Origin: Hysterangium stoloniferum
Lineage: Eukaryota > Basidiomycota > Agaricomycetes > Hysterangiales > Hysterangiaceae
Direction: 5' to 3'
DNA length: 64,000 nt
NCBI GenBank assembly: GCA_015178975.1
Contig: WHVD01000078.1
Span: forward strand, 248,001-312,000
Under the pieces are notes generated by a model. The model did no database searches. It was not told the origin of the DNA and saw only the letters and a list, made by a program, of their open reading frames with translations. Positions 21,483-33,524 of this stretch are shown here, piece by piece. The first letter of the stretch is position 1; the number at the start of each line of letters is the position of its first letter. Made by a program: the position numbers and the translations under genes.

Positions 21483-23616
21483 CTAAGCATTTCCCTCTGA
21501 TTGTCCTGCCCCTGTGCCAGTGCCACTTCCTGTCCCCGATCCAGTGCTGGTGGTGCGATCGCGAGAACTGAGCAAGCTTTGAAAAAAGTTTTGCAAGACA
21601 TCGTGTTGTGACTGCCCAGCAACAACTGGTGCATTCGGGATGCTGGGGGATGCTGGTGGCCGAGCATGTGGGTGGGCATGTGTTGAGGAAGTACCCGTGG
21701 AAGATAGAGTCGAAGGAGGCCGACCAGCAGGGTCCTATAAAAATGACATAAAAATACACATGCATGGGTGCTGTTGACATATTTGTAAACAAACATTGAG
21801 ACTCACACGCCGTACAGTACTGGATCTTCTGGGATCTCGCTCAATGTTCCTTTCATTAGAACCGCCACCTTCCATTTCCACTAAAGCCCGCTCAACGGTC
21901 GGAAGATTGAAGCTGCTACTTTCCAAAGGTCCAACAACCCCAGCGCCTGTGAGATTCGATGGATCTGCAGGAGTCCGGAAAGTTTGACGAGGGTCACGAT
22001 CAGAACTCTTTGCATTAGATTCATAGTGAATCGCAAGGAATTGCTGTTCAGGTGTTGGTGAAATTAATTGAGGCAATGGTGTAGGCTACACAATTTTAAA
22101 AAAGGAAGAAGTTAAATCCATAGGTGGTCTAGTCGCCAAAAAAAAGCACGCACCTTCGCGTCCTGATTAGTGCCAACTATTGACATAAACATTTCCTTCG
22201 CTCCTATATTATTGTCGTCACGTTCCTCATCTAAATCACGTTCCCAGGCTTCGCCCCATGCTTTAGCATCAAATCCCTCTCTCAATACTGTAATCTTTCC
22301 CCAACTATCCCAGCCTGCGGGGACCAGAATACGGTCGCGATCCAGTGTATTTGGCTTGTGAAAAAAAGGAAACGGATTGCGTGCGGGAGCAGGAACATCA
22401 GTACTGCCAAATATTGGGGAAGGGGCTGGGGGAGCAAACAAAAGATGCAACACGTAGTGTCGTAATGTAGATAATGTTTGAGGTTGCTGTGTTGTGTAAA
22501 ATAACCCAGCACCGTCTACAACGCTATGATAAGCCCGGTCTACGACATGATGATAAAGGAACGCACATTTCAGACAAATAGTTCGAAGGACTTGCATGAC
22601 ACCATCAGTCCGTTCTTCCCATTCCCCACCTTTGCCTTTGACCATGCCTCCCATACCACCCGAACCGCCCACGATGTCATGGCCTTCATCTATTAAATCA
22701 GCTTTAGTACATACAACGACGACAGGTACGCCGGACGCATTATGTGTTAGAGTGCCTGGTCCAAGAGGTAATAATGTACCGCTAAGGGCACTGGTTGTCG
22801 GAAGAGGAGGATCGGTAGATGATGAAGGTTCCGTGTAGTGTTGAAGATGTGATTGCACTACAAAATAAATTGTCAGATAACGACATATTTGCAAATAAAA
22901 AATCTCCAAATAGTCAACGTTGCTACCTAAACCAATGTACCAATGTATTATACTGATACGAAGTTACATTTCAAGTGTGATGTACGCGAAAAACGAGCTC
23001 AGCGTATAAACGTGTTCAAATGCAGAAAATAAGAGGAAAAAGACAGTGAATTATGAAAAATAAACAGTATCACGTACGTCTCTCTCTCGATTCTTCACGG
23101 ACAATCTCCAATTCACGGGCTCCATCTCCCTTTGCCCATGTCTCAATCCACGTGAGCCAAAGCTCAAGCTGTTCTACAAAGGACCATGGTCGTGTCCAGT
23201 CCATTATTATCATTACGAGAGTATGAGGTAGTGATGTACGTGGTGGAAGGAAAACAGGCAGTAGAGACAGGTATGTCGGAGAAGAAGATGGTACAGTATA
23301 TACAGACAGGCGAGCAAGAGTGTCTGCAACGCCTTGTTAATCTCCGTCACGCCACAGATATACGATAGTCACCTTCATCTGCGTCATCTTTGACATCTGC
23401 CCAGTCATATCCCAGAGCAAAATCCGTCTTCTCTGGTTTGGTGTCAAGCTGTCTCCCGAGTAGCCCAGCCGCAATAGTTGACCTCCCAGAGGATTTTTCG
23501 CCTAGTATAAGGACTTGTTTGGATGGTATAGATCGAGTTGAAGAAACGGAGTCAAGGATTGAGGACCATAAGTTTTCGACAGGTTCTGTATCTACCGCTT
23601 CGACGGTGGTCGACAT
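21483..23616 (-). CDS. Cytoplasmic dynein light intermediate chain
   Basis: Non-catalytic dynein-1 subunit that links the motor to cargo adaptors. It starts MSTTVEAVDTEPVENLWSSI, and a P-loop-like segment follows (LILGEKSSGRST, with Arg where Walker A has Lys). Next come VMIIMDWTRPWSFVEQLELW, the LIC counterpart of the VDMSRPW block, then LGPGTLTHNASGVPVVVVCT with TKAD, a variable loop, and ILVPAGWDSWGKITVLREGF, a family hallmark. The Ser/Thr/Pro-rich C-terminal region ends with an amphipathic HDVLQNFFQSLLSSRDR, matching the adaptor-binding helix of metazoan LICs, and a Gly/Thr-rich tail. At least four introns are present. The order of blocks and length are normal for the family. Confidence 0.9.
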
Positions 23617-23677
23617 CGAGGAATGGACACGGCAGGTTTATGAATTGTAGGCGTCTAAACGCGTAGTCTCCCAAGCC
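23617..23677. promoter_or_regulatory. Short bidirectional promoter between dynein LIC and TIP41
   Basis: Only 61 bp separate two divergent start codons. No distinct TATA box is seen. The arrangement implies shared upstream control or promoters reaching into the 5' ends of the genes. Confidence 0.5.
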
Positions 23678-24739
23678 ATGACTGCAGTACCACCTCACAA
23701 GTTGTCTGAAACTAATAACACGCGTAGAATCGATATTTTTTCGTGGTCAATAGAAACGGTTGCCGCTCCTATCATCAATGCCTCAGAATCGGACACGCTT
23801 CAGGCTACCCTTGGTATCCCACTTCCTGAGATGACATTCGGAAACAACTCGCTTGAACTGACACATAACCCATCTGGGTTCAAGTATCGATTTGATGCAG
23901 AGAATGCTTTGAAGCATGTCAAGAGGGGAGAACTGGAAGCCGGAGATGGTGGCATAAAAGTTGGCTATGCTGATGCCTGGCTTAAGAGCCGGTCCGTGAA
24001 AGTAAACTTGAGCTGTTTGCATTATCATTGACGAATCTACGAGAAGGGTTGACCCTGATTCGTCGATACCATTTACAAAAACTGTGGCTACGAAGCCTTA
24101 TGATTGGACGTACACCTCAACATATCCAGGTCACCTTGTCGATGAGAGGTTCTCATTTGTACCGGCTGATCCCAACAATCCCCACCATGTCATACCTATT
24201 GCAGAATTGACTCGGCTAGACCCTATACTCTTCTATGCTGAAATTCCTTTATACGAGGATGAACTACATGATAACGGCATGTCTCAGGTTACTATCCGTG
24301 TGGTGAGAGTCATCCTTCTCGTAACAGACTGGGCCGTGGAGTTAATGGACGAATAACTAGAGAGTCATGCCAACATCGTTTTTCTTGCTTGCGCGATTTA
24401 CCCTCCGCGTGGACAATGTCCTTTTCCGGACTTGCGATACGCGTATCTATCATTCGTTTGCTTCCTCTCCGCCGCTCATAGTTCGAGAATACACTGGATG
24501 GGAGGCGCCATATCAGGAAATAAAAAAGGTTGGTTAGACATCGTCTGACCTATACGGGCATCTAACATTTGGACCCCCAACAGCAACTTCCAATTAAGAA
24601 TGATTTGACCCCTTTGATTGATCCCAACTTTGTGGCGAAGTCGTTAACGACATTACCTCCTAGCCTCACACAAGAGAAAGGGGCGGGGACTGGATGGCGG
24701 GCTCTAGGAACACATTTGCAAGTTGCCACCATTCTTTGA
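23678..24739 (+). CDS. TIP41: TIP41-like protein, TOR/PP2A pathway regulator
   Basis: TIP41 proteins bind TAP42/PP2A-type phosphatase complexes and act in TOR signalling. The sequence has DIFSWSIETVAAPI and LPEMTFGNNSLELTH, then after an intron the signature KPYDWTYTSTYPGHL. Next come ELTRLDPILFYAEIPLYEDE with LHDNG, and RVMPTSFFLLARFTLRVDNV with REYTGWEAPY. The last exon starts after about 24,585 and gives LPIKNDLTPLIDPNFVAKSL, ending LQVATIL. The start ATG lies 61 bp from the start of the divergent dynein chain gene, so the two share a very short promoter. Confidence 0.93.
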
Positions 24740-25295
24740 TGAAATACTTTCCGTATTGGAGTGGTATGTCTGTGGATTTTAGAACCGAATAAGCTTGACT
24801 TCCAACTTCCGACTTCCTCTTTGCCAACACGTGTCGATTTTCCTTTAGAGTTAATGTGAATACTCAAAGACTGGGAATATTCATCATTGGCACGTACTTA
24901 CGACAAATATCTTAAGTATGTATAGAAACCATGCTGTTTACATGATGATGCAGACGATATAAATACATAACTTGATACACGATAAATCTGAACGGAAGAT
25001 CTGGGTAAACCAACATGAAGCATAGATCGTGAATAGACTCCGGTTTGGTTTGGGTTGTATAGCGGCTAAGTAAAATGCTACATTACTTACAAAACGCCGT
25101 TGAGAAATTGCTTGTTCGGAATTGGGGAAATTACGGAAATGGATCAAGTACGTGTCTGCATATCTCGTAAGTAGCATGGCTCACGGCTGGCACTTTACCA
25201 CAACCATCGAGATACAAGGATTCAAGTGAGTAGAATAGGTGTGACGTGTTGGGTCGTCACGACAGTAACTGGGCTTCGGCGTATGTATCCTATCC
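24740..25295. other. Intergenic region TIP41-SLY1
   Basis: No well-supported gene. A minus-strand reading frame from 25,177 (RYADTYLIHFRNFPNSEQA) ends at a good donor (GTAAGTAATG) and could be the first exon of a small gene. I could not find a convincing continuation. Confidence 0.4.
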
Positions 25296-27929
25296 ATGGC
25301 CAGTAACTTCAGAGCTGTAAGTCTCTTGTTCTGTACCATTATATTCTTCTGAGATTACGTGTGCACTATAGTCTACGTCTCCGACATTACAACTATCTCA
25401 AACAACTGCACTCCTCGATCTACTTAACCTAAACTCGCCCACCGATCTTGCGACTAGCGCACCTTCTGTAGGGAAAGCTCAGGGAGGACTTGACATTCCG
25501 GATGCAGTACCACCAGTGTGGAAAATATTAGTCTTAGACCAATCTACAAAAGATGTACTTGCAACGGTGCTGAGAGTACAGGACTTGCGAGATGTCGGCG
25601 TTACCCTCCACGTGTAGGCATTATTTTTTAGACTATTTCACGCTGCACTCATAGGGTAATGATAGACAACTACACTCCAATCGACCACCTATGTCTGATG
25701 TTCCTGCTGTCTATTTTGTAACACCAACTCTGGCTAATATCCGTCGAATCGCTGAGGACCTCGAGAAGAACATATACGAGCGGTATCATTTATCCTTTGT
25801 GGAGCCTCTTCCTCGGGCTTTGTTGGAAGAACTAGCTGCCACTGTCGCAAGAGATGGAACGGTTGACCTTGTTGACCAAGTATGTCCACCTCCCTCCCCT
25901 CACTTCGGCTCGCTTTAACCGCTATTGGATTATAGGTTCTAGACCAATATCTATCATTCCTAACACCATCGCCGTCTCTGTTCTCTCTTTTACCTCCACC
26001 GGAAGTAACGTCCACGCCGCCTGCATTGCCTAGCAGTCCCCCTCCACCCCAACATTCCACTTACACGCTGTTGAACTCACCTGCAACGACCGAACAACAG
26101 ATTGAAGAAGAGTTGGAACGGATAGCGAACGGATTATTCTCCGTGATTGCCACCATAGGTTGGTTTACATGACTCTAGACTGCTACACATCTGACATACT
26201 GGTCCCTGTTTAAGGCCAAGTACCTTACATTCGTTCGCCGCGCTCGAATGCGGCCGAAATGATTGCTAAGAAATTGGATACTAAAATTAGAGATGCAATT
26301 CTGACTACGGCTCGGTCAACTACTGGTACAGGACTATTTGCACAAGATTCCAGTGGACTTAACGCGCTTCAGAGACCCGGTACGCTACTACTGCATAGCC
26401 TGCACTTTGAATATAACTCTAAGATCTTCCGCCTTGGCGCTGATTCAATATCCAGTACTTCTTATTTTAGACAGGAACATCGATCTTGTCCCCATGATTT
26501 CGCACGGGTGGACATATCAGGCCTTAGTTCATGACTGCCTAGACATGAAATTGAATCGAGTGGTTGTCGTAAGTATCTCTGACGCCATCCAATGAAACGA
26601 CCGTTAGATTTATCGTTCTATCCAGACAACACCCCAAAAGCGATCGTATGATCTCGATTCAAAGGATTTCTTCTGGGCTAAGAACGCCGTAAACCCGTTC
26701 CCACAGGTTGCGGAGGATATCGATGCTGAGCTTAATCGATATAAGCAAGATGCAGCAGATATTACACGTTCAACGGGGGTGAGCGATATTGGTGATGTTA
26801 CACAAATGTAGGCTTTCTGTTATAAACCCGATATCCGAGGCTTATTTTTTCCGCGAATTGTAGGGATCTATCCAGCAACGCTGCACATTTGAAAGCCGCC
26901 ATAACTCAGCTACCAGAATTGACTGCTAGAAAAGCCACCTTAGACACTCATATGAATATTGCCACCGCTCTTCTTGAACAAATTAAGAAAAGGGGTCTTG
27001 ATGAGTTATTTAGCGTCGAGGAAGCCTCAACAAAGCAGGTGTGCTTGCCGCTCTCGTTCGCAACTTTATGATCTTAAAGCTGATGTCAAGTAGACCACAC
27101 AAACTATTTTGGAGACTTTACGACATCCAAAACCAGAGGTTTCACCGACCACTGCTGATAAATTACGACTAGTAATATCCTTTTACCTCTCTGTACCTGA
27201 TAACGCTATCTCCAAAGAAGATATTGCTGAATTAGAAAAGGAATTGAAGGCTGCCGGGGCTAATATCGCAGCTTTCGAATACGTCCGACGGTAAGTCATC
27301 AAAGTTGCCTAATGAGATGGAATTGTCTTCTGATGCTTATAATCGCAGCACCCGAGAAATCAGCCGCATGACTGCTCCCGGATCCGTTGGAACAGCCACT
27401 CCCGTTACTCAACCTCCCGGCGGCGAGCTTTTCCGTGGATTTAGCGCATTGGGTAACAGGGTACGGGACCGACGACCTATATACATCTCACATTATGTTG
27501 ATTCCTCCTCAGCTCACAGACCGTCTGAAAGAAGGGGGGCTAGAAAACCTGATATCAGGCGTCAAAAATTTCCTTCCTACTAACAAACTGCTCACGGTCA
27601 CTCGTCTCACGGAAGCGTTGATGGATAGCGCGTCTGCATCAACCCAATCTTTGCAAGAGACGGATGACTATATTTTCCTTGACCCTCGTGCACCTCGTAC
27701 AGGAAACTACGGCCCTGGCGGCGGTGCTGGACAGCAGCAGCAAAAGGCACGACGTATGGCTTTTGCTGACGGGATAGTGTTTGTTGTGGGCGGGGCAGGT
27801 TATGTAGAGTACGGAAATCTGGAGGAATGGGCGAGGCGCACAGGAAAGCGAGTGACGTACGGTGGATCAGAAATTCTTGATCCTGGAGGATTTCTGGATA
27901 TTTTGGAGAGGCTGGGACAGCAGAAGTGA
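25296..27929 (+). CDS. SLY1: SLY1, Sec1/Munc18-family SNARE regulator of ER-Golgi traffic
   Basis: SM protein that binds syntaxin-5-type SNAREs in ER-to-Golgi fusion. The short first exon encodes MASNFRA. Next come [14 protein letters not shown] and [20 protein letters not shown] with [10 protein letters not shown]. After an intron follow [20 protein letters not shown], typical of SLY1, and [19 protein letters not shown]. Later blocks are [80 protein letters not shown] and [20 protein letters not shown]. It ends [10 protein letters not shown]. About nine short introns are present, one of which splits the Val of PVLLILDRN near 26,380-26,452. The protein looks complete, with a Gly/Gln-rich low-complexity insert in the C-terminal third. 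Confidence 0.95.
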
Positions 27930-28957
27930 TTTATCTGGCACTTGACGTTCTCCGCGTAATATATACCTCCTCACGTGTATGGACAGCTAGAAATCGTAAG
28001 GGTGTTATTTTATGTATACGGTTGTTCTCCGTGTGGCCTCCGAAGATATGCAGTGAAACCCAATATCACTTTGATGACACAAATCCGGTGGCCACGCACT
28101 AATCCGGTGAAAGTATATAGATGTACTCTGTGTACAAGACTCGAACCCCTCTTGAATTAAAAAATTGAATATAATATGTTTTAAAATTTGAAACAAATGA
28201 GGTGAATGTCTAATTAAGTATTTGGGGACTACAAGTCGCAGCATCATTTACGGAGAGAAGAAATCGCTGGTGACAGTATTTTTGAGGGATTCGGTCTGGT
28301 AGCTAAATAATCCCAGCACGGACCCGGCCCCACCTTTTGAGCAATAGATTCATCCAACAGGTTCATCCAACTCCAACATGTTGGCTTTTCGAAGCATCGG
28401 CTACCTTGTGAGCCGACTATCCTGCCCAAAAGTAAACAATAAAATATAGCGTCCATAGCTACGCCCTTATTAGATTCACTCAATCTCTCACGCCCACCAT
28501 CACACCGATATAATATATTAAATTATATTGTAATTGTGATTAAATACCGATTAATACCTATGTTTTTTTTTTTGGCTGAGGGGTATGTCAAATTCCCCTG
28601 CGAACCAAGTCGGAATATCACAGGTTATGGGTTTTCTGAGGTATGGTCTAAGAAAGGTTTGACTGTAATAGCACAACAAAGGTCTCGAAATTATGTGCCT
28701 ATAGTATCCTACGTGCGCACTGGCAGAGAGTTATAATTAGAATTGATCATATGGGATATCGTAAATATTGCGTTGCGACTAATAACTGGGACACAGCTGC
28801 ATTCCGGCTAATGCAAATGGCCTAAAGTTTCCAGAATTCTCCGTTGCCTCCCATGTTTCCATATCAATGCCACGTGAAATATTCAACACATATGATCTGT
28901 TAGATGGTTTTAGCTTTAATAAAGTCGAATCCTTTTTTTTTCCCCGCTTCCGTCCAC
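27930..28957. other. Intergenic region between convergent SLY1 and WD40 genes
   Basis: No gene seen. A/T-rich tracts near 28.16-28.22 and 28.5 kb probably include the 3' ends and terminators of both convergent transcripts. Confidence 0.5.
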
Positions 28958-30636
28958 TTAGCCGTCGTATCTTCCCCGCTTAGTTCCCTAAAAATATGTC
29001 ACAAGATATCAGACGTTGCGGTTCAATAAAATATGTACCTCATTTCTATCCCCATCTCTTGGCCTCTTGGAGCCAACACGAGCGGGCTGAATGTCTTCCA
29101 TCTCAACATCGCCACCTATATCAACATCGCGGATAGGAGTCCTCCAAGCGGTGATACGGCCCTCTTCATCACCTGTGACCAGGACGCCGCTCTACATGGA
29201 GTGTATCAGGAGGGATCGTTACTGTCGGAGACTTGGACTTGATGACGTACAAAACGATCCCATATTACGGAACGCACGACGGCGTCGGAGTGTCCCCCTT
29301 CCAGTATACCTTTAATGGACCATGTGTGGCGGGCATCGGAAGATTCTGGGACTGATGCAACCGCTACATCTCCGCTAATTATGTGTGATAGGTTTATCCG
29401 ATTACACTACTCGTGACAAACTCACGAATTGGATCCTAAGAGGAGCGTCAGTCCGGACGCGCCAAAAGGCCCTGGAGCTATATAGGAGTCATAAGCATCT
29501 ATCAGATAATCTGTCGTCCACCGGCCCGTTAGGGAGGGTTGTCGTATATTTCCAAAGTCGGAAAGAAGGTCAAGCTTGAACAATTGTCAACTGGTGATCA
29601 GAAAATAGCAAGGGGATTCTGTAAATTGAATTACATTATCACTCCATAATCCAAAAGTTTCCATATCACTTGCGGCCCAGACACCATAATCGGTGGGGCT
29701 TCCGCGAGAATACCACCCTGCGCGGGAGATGCTGCACCCCCAATTTGCAACTTCCTGTATTGCCTCATCCTCATCTGGTTCTGCAGCACTCGAAGTGCTA
29801 AGAAGGCCATCCGTGCTGGCTGAAAGGAGGACGTGTGACATCGTAGGATGAAAATGCAGTGTTGTTATATCGTCTGAATGCGTCGAAGAGTGGGTATGAA
29901 GAGGTTTTGATGGATTTCGTGGATCCCTGAAAATGGCCAATGAGATTGTAGTCGGAGAGATATAACACAAGTGATGAGGAGACATATGCCAACGTCATAT
30001 TGAGTGAGCCACTTCTTAAATAAATCTCACAACAATGGATTGGCGCATCCCTAACAACTGCCTTTGGGCCAAAAAATCACGCCCAAATTGATGGCTTTGC
30101 CAATTAACTTTTGCGGCATGAATAAAACTAACCAGTAAAATATTGATGCGTCGTCTGACTGGAGATCGGTCCCTGCTGCGAGCATATTTCCATCGGATGA
30201 GAGATCAAATGAGAGAATGTTACGATTCTTTGGCGCATGAACTATTCAGAGTTTACATATAACCACAGAAAAAGTCGACCGACTAACACTCTACTACAGA
30301 AACACCTTTGCGCTCGTCCCAGACTTTAATGCCTCCGTTTTGCTCATGGGCACTCATTAGGCTTGAACGACCCGAAAAATTCGGAACAACGCGCATAGAG
30401 GTTGGAACACTCCCATCGGATACTGATAGTGTTTTACTATGAGCTAATCCTGTGGAAGAAAGAGAATACAAAAGAATTGCATTTCCTTGTGCAGATTCGG
30501 TAGATTTAGTGGCAAGTGCAGCGTAGTTTGACGAGACGGTGAGGGCTAGAGATACAATATATGAGCCATGGCTAACGATAGTAGAGGAGGAGGTAAGAGT
30601 CTTGAGGTTGAGACCAGCCTGGAGAGAAACAGACAT
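28958..30636 (-). CDS. WD40-repeat protein, WDR89-like
   Basis: Predicted beta-propeller scaffold, function unknown. Minus-strand exons give SHGSYIVSLALTVSSNYAAL, NGGIKVWDERKG, NRNILSFDLSSDGNMLAAGT and DPRNPSKPLHTHSSTHSDDI with TTLHFHP. Next is SHVLLSASTDGLLSTSSAAE with an acidic EPDEDEA loop, then GWYSRGSPTDYGVWAASDME. The last part reads SGVLVTGDEEGRITAWRTPI followed by a basic tail with GSKRPRDGDRNE, a possible nuclear signal. The repeat order and the acidic loop after STDGL resemble WDR89. At least five introns are present. The last exon is chosen so that splicing at ~29,028 stays in phase, ending GTKRGRYDG. Confidence 0.8.
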
Positions 30637-30863
30637 GAATGAAGAAAGGTACTGCTTAGATAAGTGTCGGAGTTTAGAAATTGATGTGATGCAATATCTG
30701 GGAAACTGAGCAGGCCCTCACCCTTGTCGCTTAGAACCTCTCCTCCGTCCACCGCGCCCCTACCTCTTCTTCGTCTTCTCCATTTTTCACAGATACCTTG
30801 CGATATTCCTGGCACGCCAGCTCGTCGCCCTCACGTTCTTTACCCAACCTTCTCTGTTCAATA

Positions 30864-31593
30864 ATGCGTGAGTACGCCAGTGCGCCAGCGCAGCGGTGTA
30901 ATTCGCTTTCTCACCATCATTCAACAGGAACCTTTCGTTTGCCTCCTGTCGACACAACTGGATACGTCTCATGTCCAATAGGTCCTTTGGTTCGCATGCT
31001 CAAATGCTCTGTATCTAACGTTTTTCTCCCCAGATACACCGCTTTCAGACTTCGATCACAAGTCTCCACTGCCATGTATCATCGTCACCCCGTCCTCAGC
31101 GACTGAATATCATATCGCATTTCACCATAAAGATTCCCCGTTAAAGTATAGCAAGTTTGCTGTTCAGCAGGAGCAACAGGGGGAGCGGCAACAGCAGTCC
31201 CGCTTTCGTCGCCCCTTCTTTACTGCCATCAACTCACTCGTTGACAGCCCCCCCGCCCTTCCCCACTCTTTTGAGACTACAATCCACCGATTTCCAAACA
31301 AACTTCGCGTGCGTACCGCACTGATCCTCGCCATCCCTATATTTATTATGGCTTGCCACCTTCTCGCAACGATGCTTCTGCGACATGTCGGGCTAGGACA
31401 CTCCCTTTTTAGAGGGACCCTGTCTAGAGGCGGATTCTCCACTGCCGCTGCTGCTCACCTTCGCGCCCAGAGGGACGCCCAGCCGCAACCAGAAACCACC
31501 ATTCCCGAAATTTCGCCGGGCGCCGTCCGCATACCCACAGCTGATCACCTGAATCAGGCAGCCGATTTGCAACCCATTGCTGCGTTAAACTGA
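30864..31593 (+). CDS. Small single-pass membrane protein, family unknown
   Basis: Three exons join in phase. The first is only ATGC (30,864-30,867), next to a good donor GTGAGTAC. The second is 30,928-30,981 and the third runs from 31,034 to the stop. The product is 205 residues. It has a hydrophilic N-terminal part (PPVDTTGYVSCPIDTPLSDF, PLPCIIVTPSSATEYHIAF), a Gln-rich patch, one membrane segment (RTALILAIPIFIMACHLLAT) and a low-complexity tail. I do not recognise it. An alternative without the tiny exon would need a different start. It is divergent from the WD40 gene. Confidence 0.65.
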
Positions 31594-32362
31594 TGACATA
31601 CAAGGTGATCACTACTGTTTTTTGACGGAGTTGGACATTTTATTGGCCTAGAAATACCATTTTTCCGGTTTGCACTACTTTATGCTCTTTTCGCTACCTT
31701 TATCATACCTTTGTTAGCTGTTTCGTTTATCAAGTGTTATAACTACCTCAGGCCATCTTATTGTCATTTGATATGCGAACATGATAAGTGATTAGCCGGA
31801 ATGTGTAGTAATATGGGACTTCCCGTTGTGTAGTGTGATTCTCCACTAACGACTTTGGGAATGATGTGTTGGGGGTAGACAGTGCGCGCCTAGTTGAATC
31901 AAAGATGATGGAAATAACATCACTATATTTAACGCCGGGCTGACATAATATTTTTTATCTGTGTTTCCAAACGAGCAACTAACATCACACGATAGTTGAG
32001 TGAGGTATCGGGAATTAGAATATTGAGAGGAGACGATACGCTGATATGTTCAAGTACTATTTGAGCGTCATAGTTGCGGACCCAAAACCAGTAATAATAC
32101 CTATTGAGTCCATCTTGTTCCCGGACTTTGGACTGATGTGAGACTGGATGGTGATTGACCGCCCTGCTGACTCTATTCATGAGTATAGGGTAGTGGCTCA
32201 GTTACTCGGGACGGCATATATCAATGGGACAACCCATGTCAAAAAATATGAACAATTATTAAAGGGAGGGCAACTCCCGCATTGTAAATACCAATTATCT
32301 AACTACAATGTAAGGTCCTTGATAAACATCCAAATACCCTGTCGCAGAAACCCCCCAATAAT
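31594..32362. other. Intergenic region
   Basis: No supported gene. It lies between the 3' ends of the convergent membrane-protein and TFIIB genes and contains A/T-rich probable 3' untranslated sequence. Confidence 0.5.
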
Positions 32363-33524
32363 TCATTTGCCGCCTTCTGCGGGAAGTCGAGACAAAACAG
32401 CCTTGCCCGACTCTATCCATTCCGGTTTGACGAGCTTTTCCTTGTCGGCGTAATACAGTCGGTATACAAGCTTTATTGTGCTCTCGCTCACACCAGCCAC
32501 GCCGCATATATCCCTTGCGGACTTCGGATGACCAAGTAGATGTGACGTGAAATATATAGCACCTCCCGCAATCGAAACGGGGCTTCGTCCGTCGGCGATA
32601 CCATGCTTCCGTGCCTCGGCCACAACGTCAGCAGTAATTCCTTGAACATTCGCCGGGAGGTCAAGATGATTACAATAACGGATTAGGAGTTTGTCTGGTC
32701 CTCCGACATTCCGTGGGGCCTCCTTAGATCCTCCCGATCCTGACGCGCCGGGTGTAAGGTTAAAGGCTTGTTCTAACACCTTATAACATTGCCCAATGGT
32801 CTTTTTGGGTACGCGAGTAAGTTGGCAGATTTCACGGAATGTGCGGGGAACATGGGCTTGACGGCATGCGATGAAAATACAAGCAGCGATAATCGCGTCG
32901 AGACTCTTCCCTCGAAGTAACTTTTCCTCATCAGCGCGCTTGTATAGTTGTTTCGCTATGTCGCTTATGGTTTTAGGGAGGGACCATGAATCGCACATAC
33001 TGGATATATCGCGGAAAGCAGTGATAAGACTCCGAGCCGAATTTGCTCCGGATGCTCGCGAAGCCGCCCGTTGTAATTCACGGGACATGCCTGAATTCCC
33101 ATCCTTGAAGCTAATCACAGTATCTAGCTGTTCAACACCCTCCATTAGAGGGTCCGAAGCAGCTCCAACACGTGAGGGGTCGTCACCCTCGTCGTTTGCA
33201 AAGGTCTAGTGAAGCTAGGGTAAAACACAGTTAACTCAATCACCATCGGCAGAACTTACACGCCCTAAGTCAAAGTAAGTACATAAAACAAGCACGAAAG
33301 GGAAAGCAAGGATACTCACATTCGCTTCTAGTATCAACGATACGGTCTCCCAATACGAGGCCACAACCGCCACAGACCAAATCACCACTCCCGAATTCCT
33401 CAACAATGTTGGGATTGGGATCTCTGCATTCTGGGCAAATCAATCGCACTGACAAATCGGGCCCGAAGGATGGTTTTTGTGGCTGGTTAGGCACAGCGAG
33501 AGGGAATGCTTGGGCGAACGACAT
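32363..33524 (-). CDS. SUA7: Transcription initiation factor TFIIB
   Basis: General factor that bridges TBP and RNA polymerase II at promoters. The start [13 protein letters not shown] leads into the zinc ribbon (CPEC at the first knuckle, CGGC at the second), then the B-reader/linker ([20 protein letters not shown]). Two cyclin-like repeats follow ([20 protein letters not shown] with [36 protein letters not shown] with [12 protein letters not shown]). It ends SRLPAEGGK. The invariant SEWRTFAND is restored only if a 5-nt exon (GGCGT on the minus strand) between two ~55-bp introns is included. The protein is otherwise uninterrupted in its large second part. Confidence 0.96.
33260..33264 (-). 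other. 5-nt internal micro-exon of TFIIB
   Basis: On the minus strand the first exon ends GAAGCGAAT, followed by GTGAGTATCC; the intron ends TGACTTAG. Then come GGCGT and a second donor GTAAGTTC; that intron ends TTCACTAG before ACCTTTGCAAACGAC. Joining T+GG+CGT+ACC gives Trp-Arg-Thr of the conserved SEWRTFAND block. Introns are 55 bp (33,265-33,319) and 54 bp (33,206-33,259). Skipping the piece would shift the frame and remove two invariant residues. Confidence 0.88.

Noticed and set aside
24938..25177. Small minus-strand gene starting near 25,177
   Set aside because: The first exon and donor look plausible, but no acceptor gives a sensible continuation.
28080..28160. tRNA-like GGGGTTCGAGTC on the minus strand
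   Set aside because: The flanking bases do not pair as a T-stem, and no anticodon or acceptor stem can be formed.
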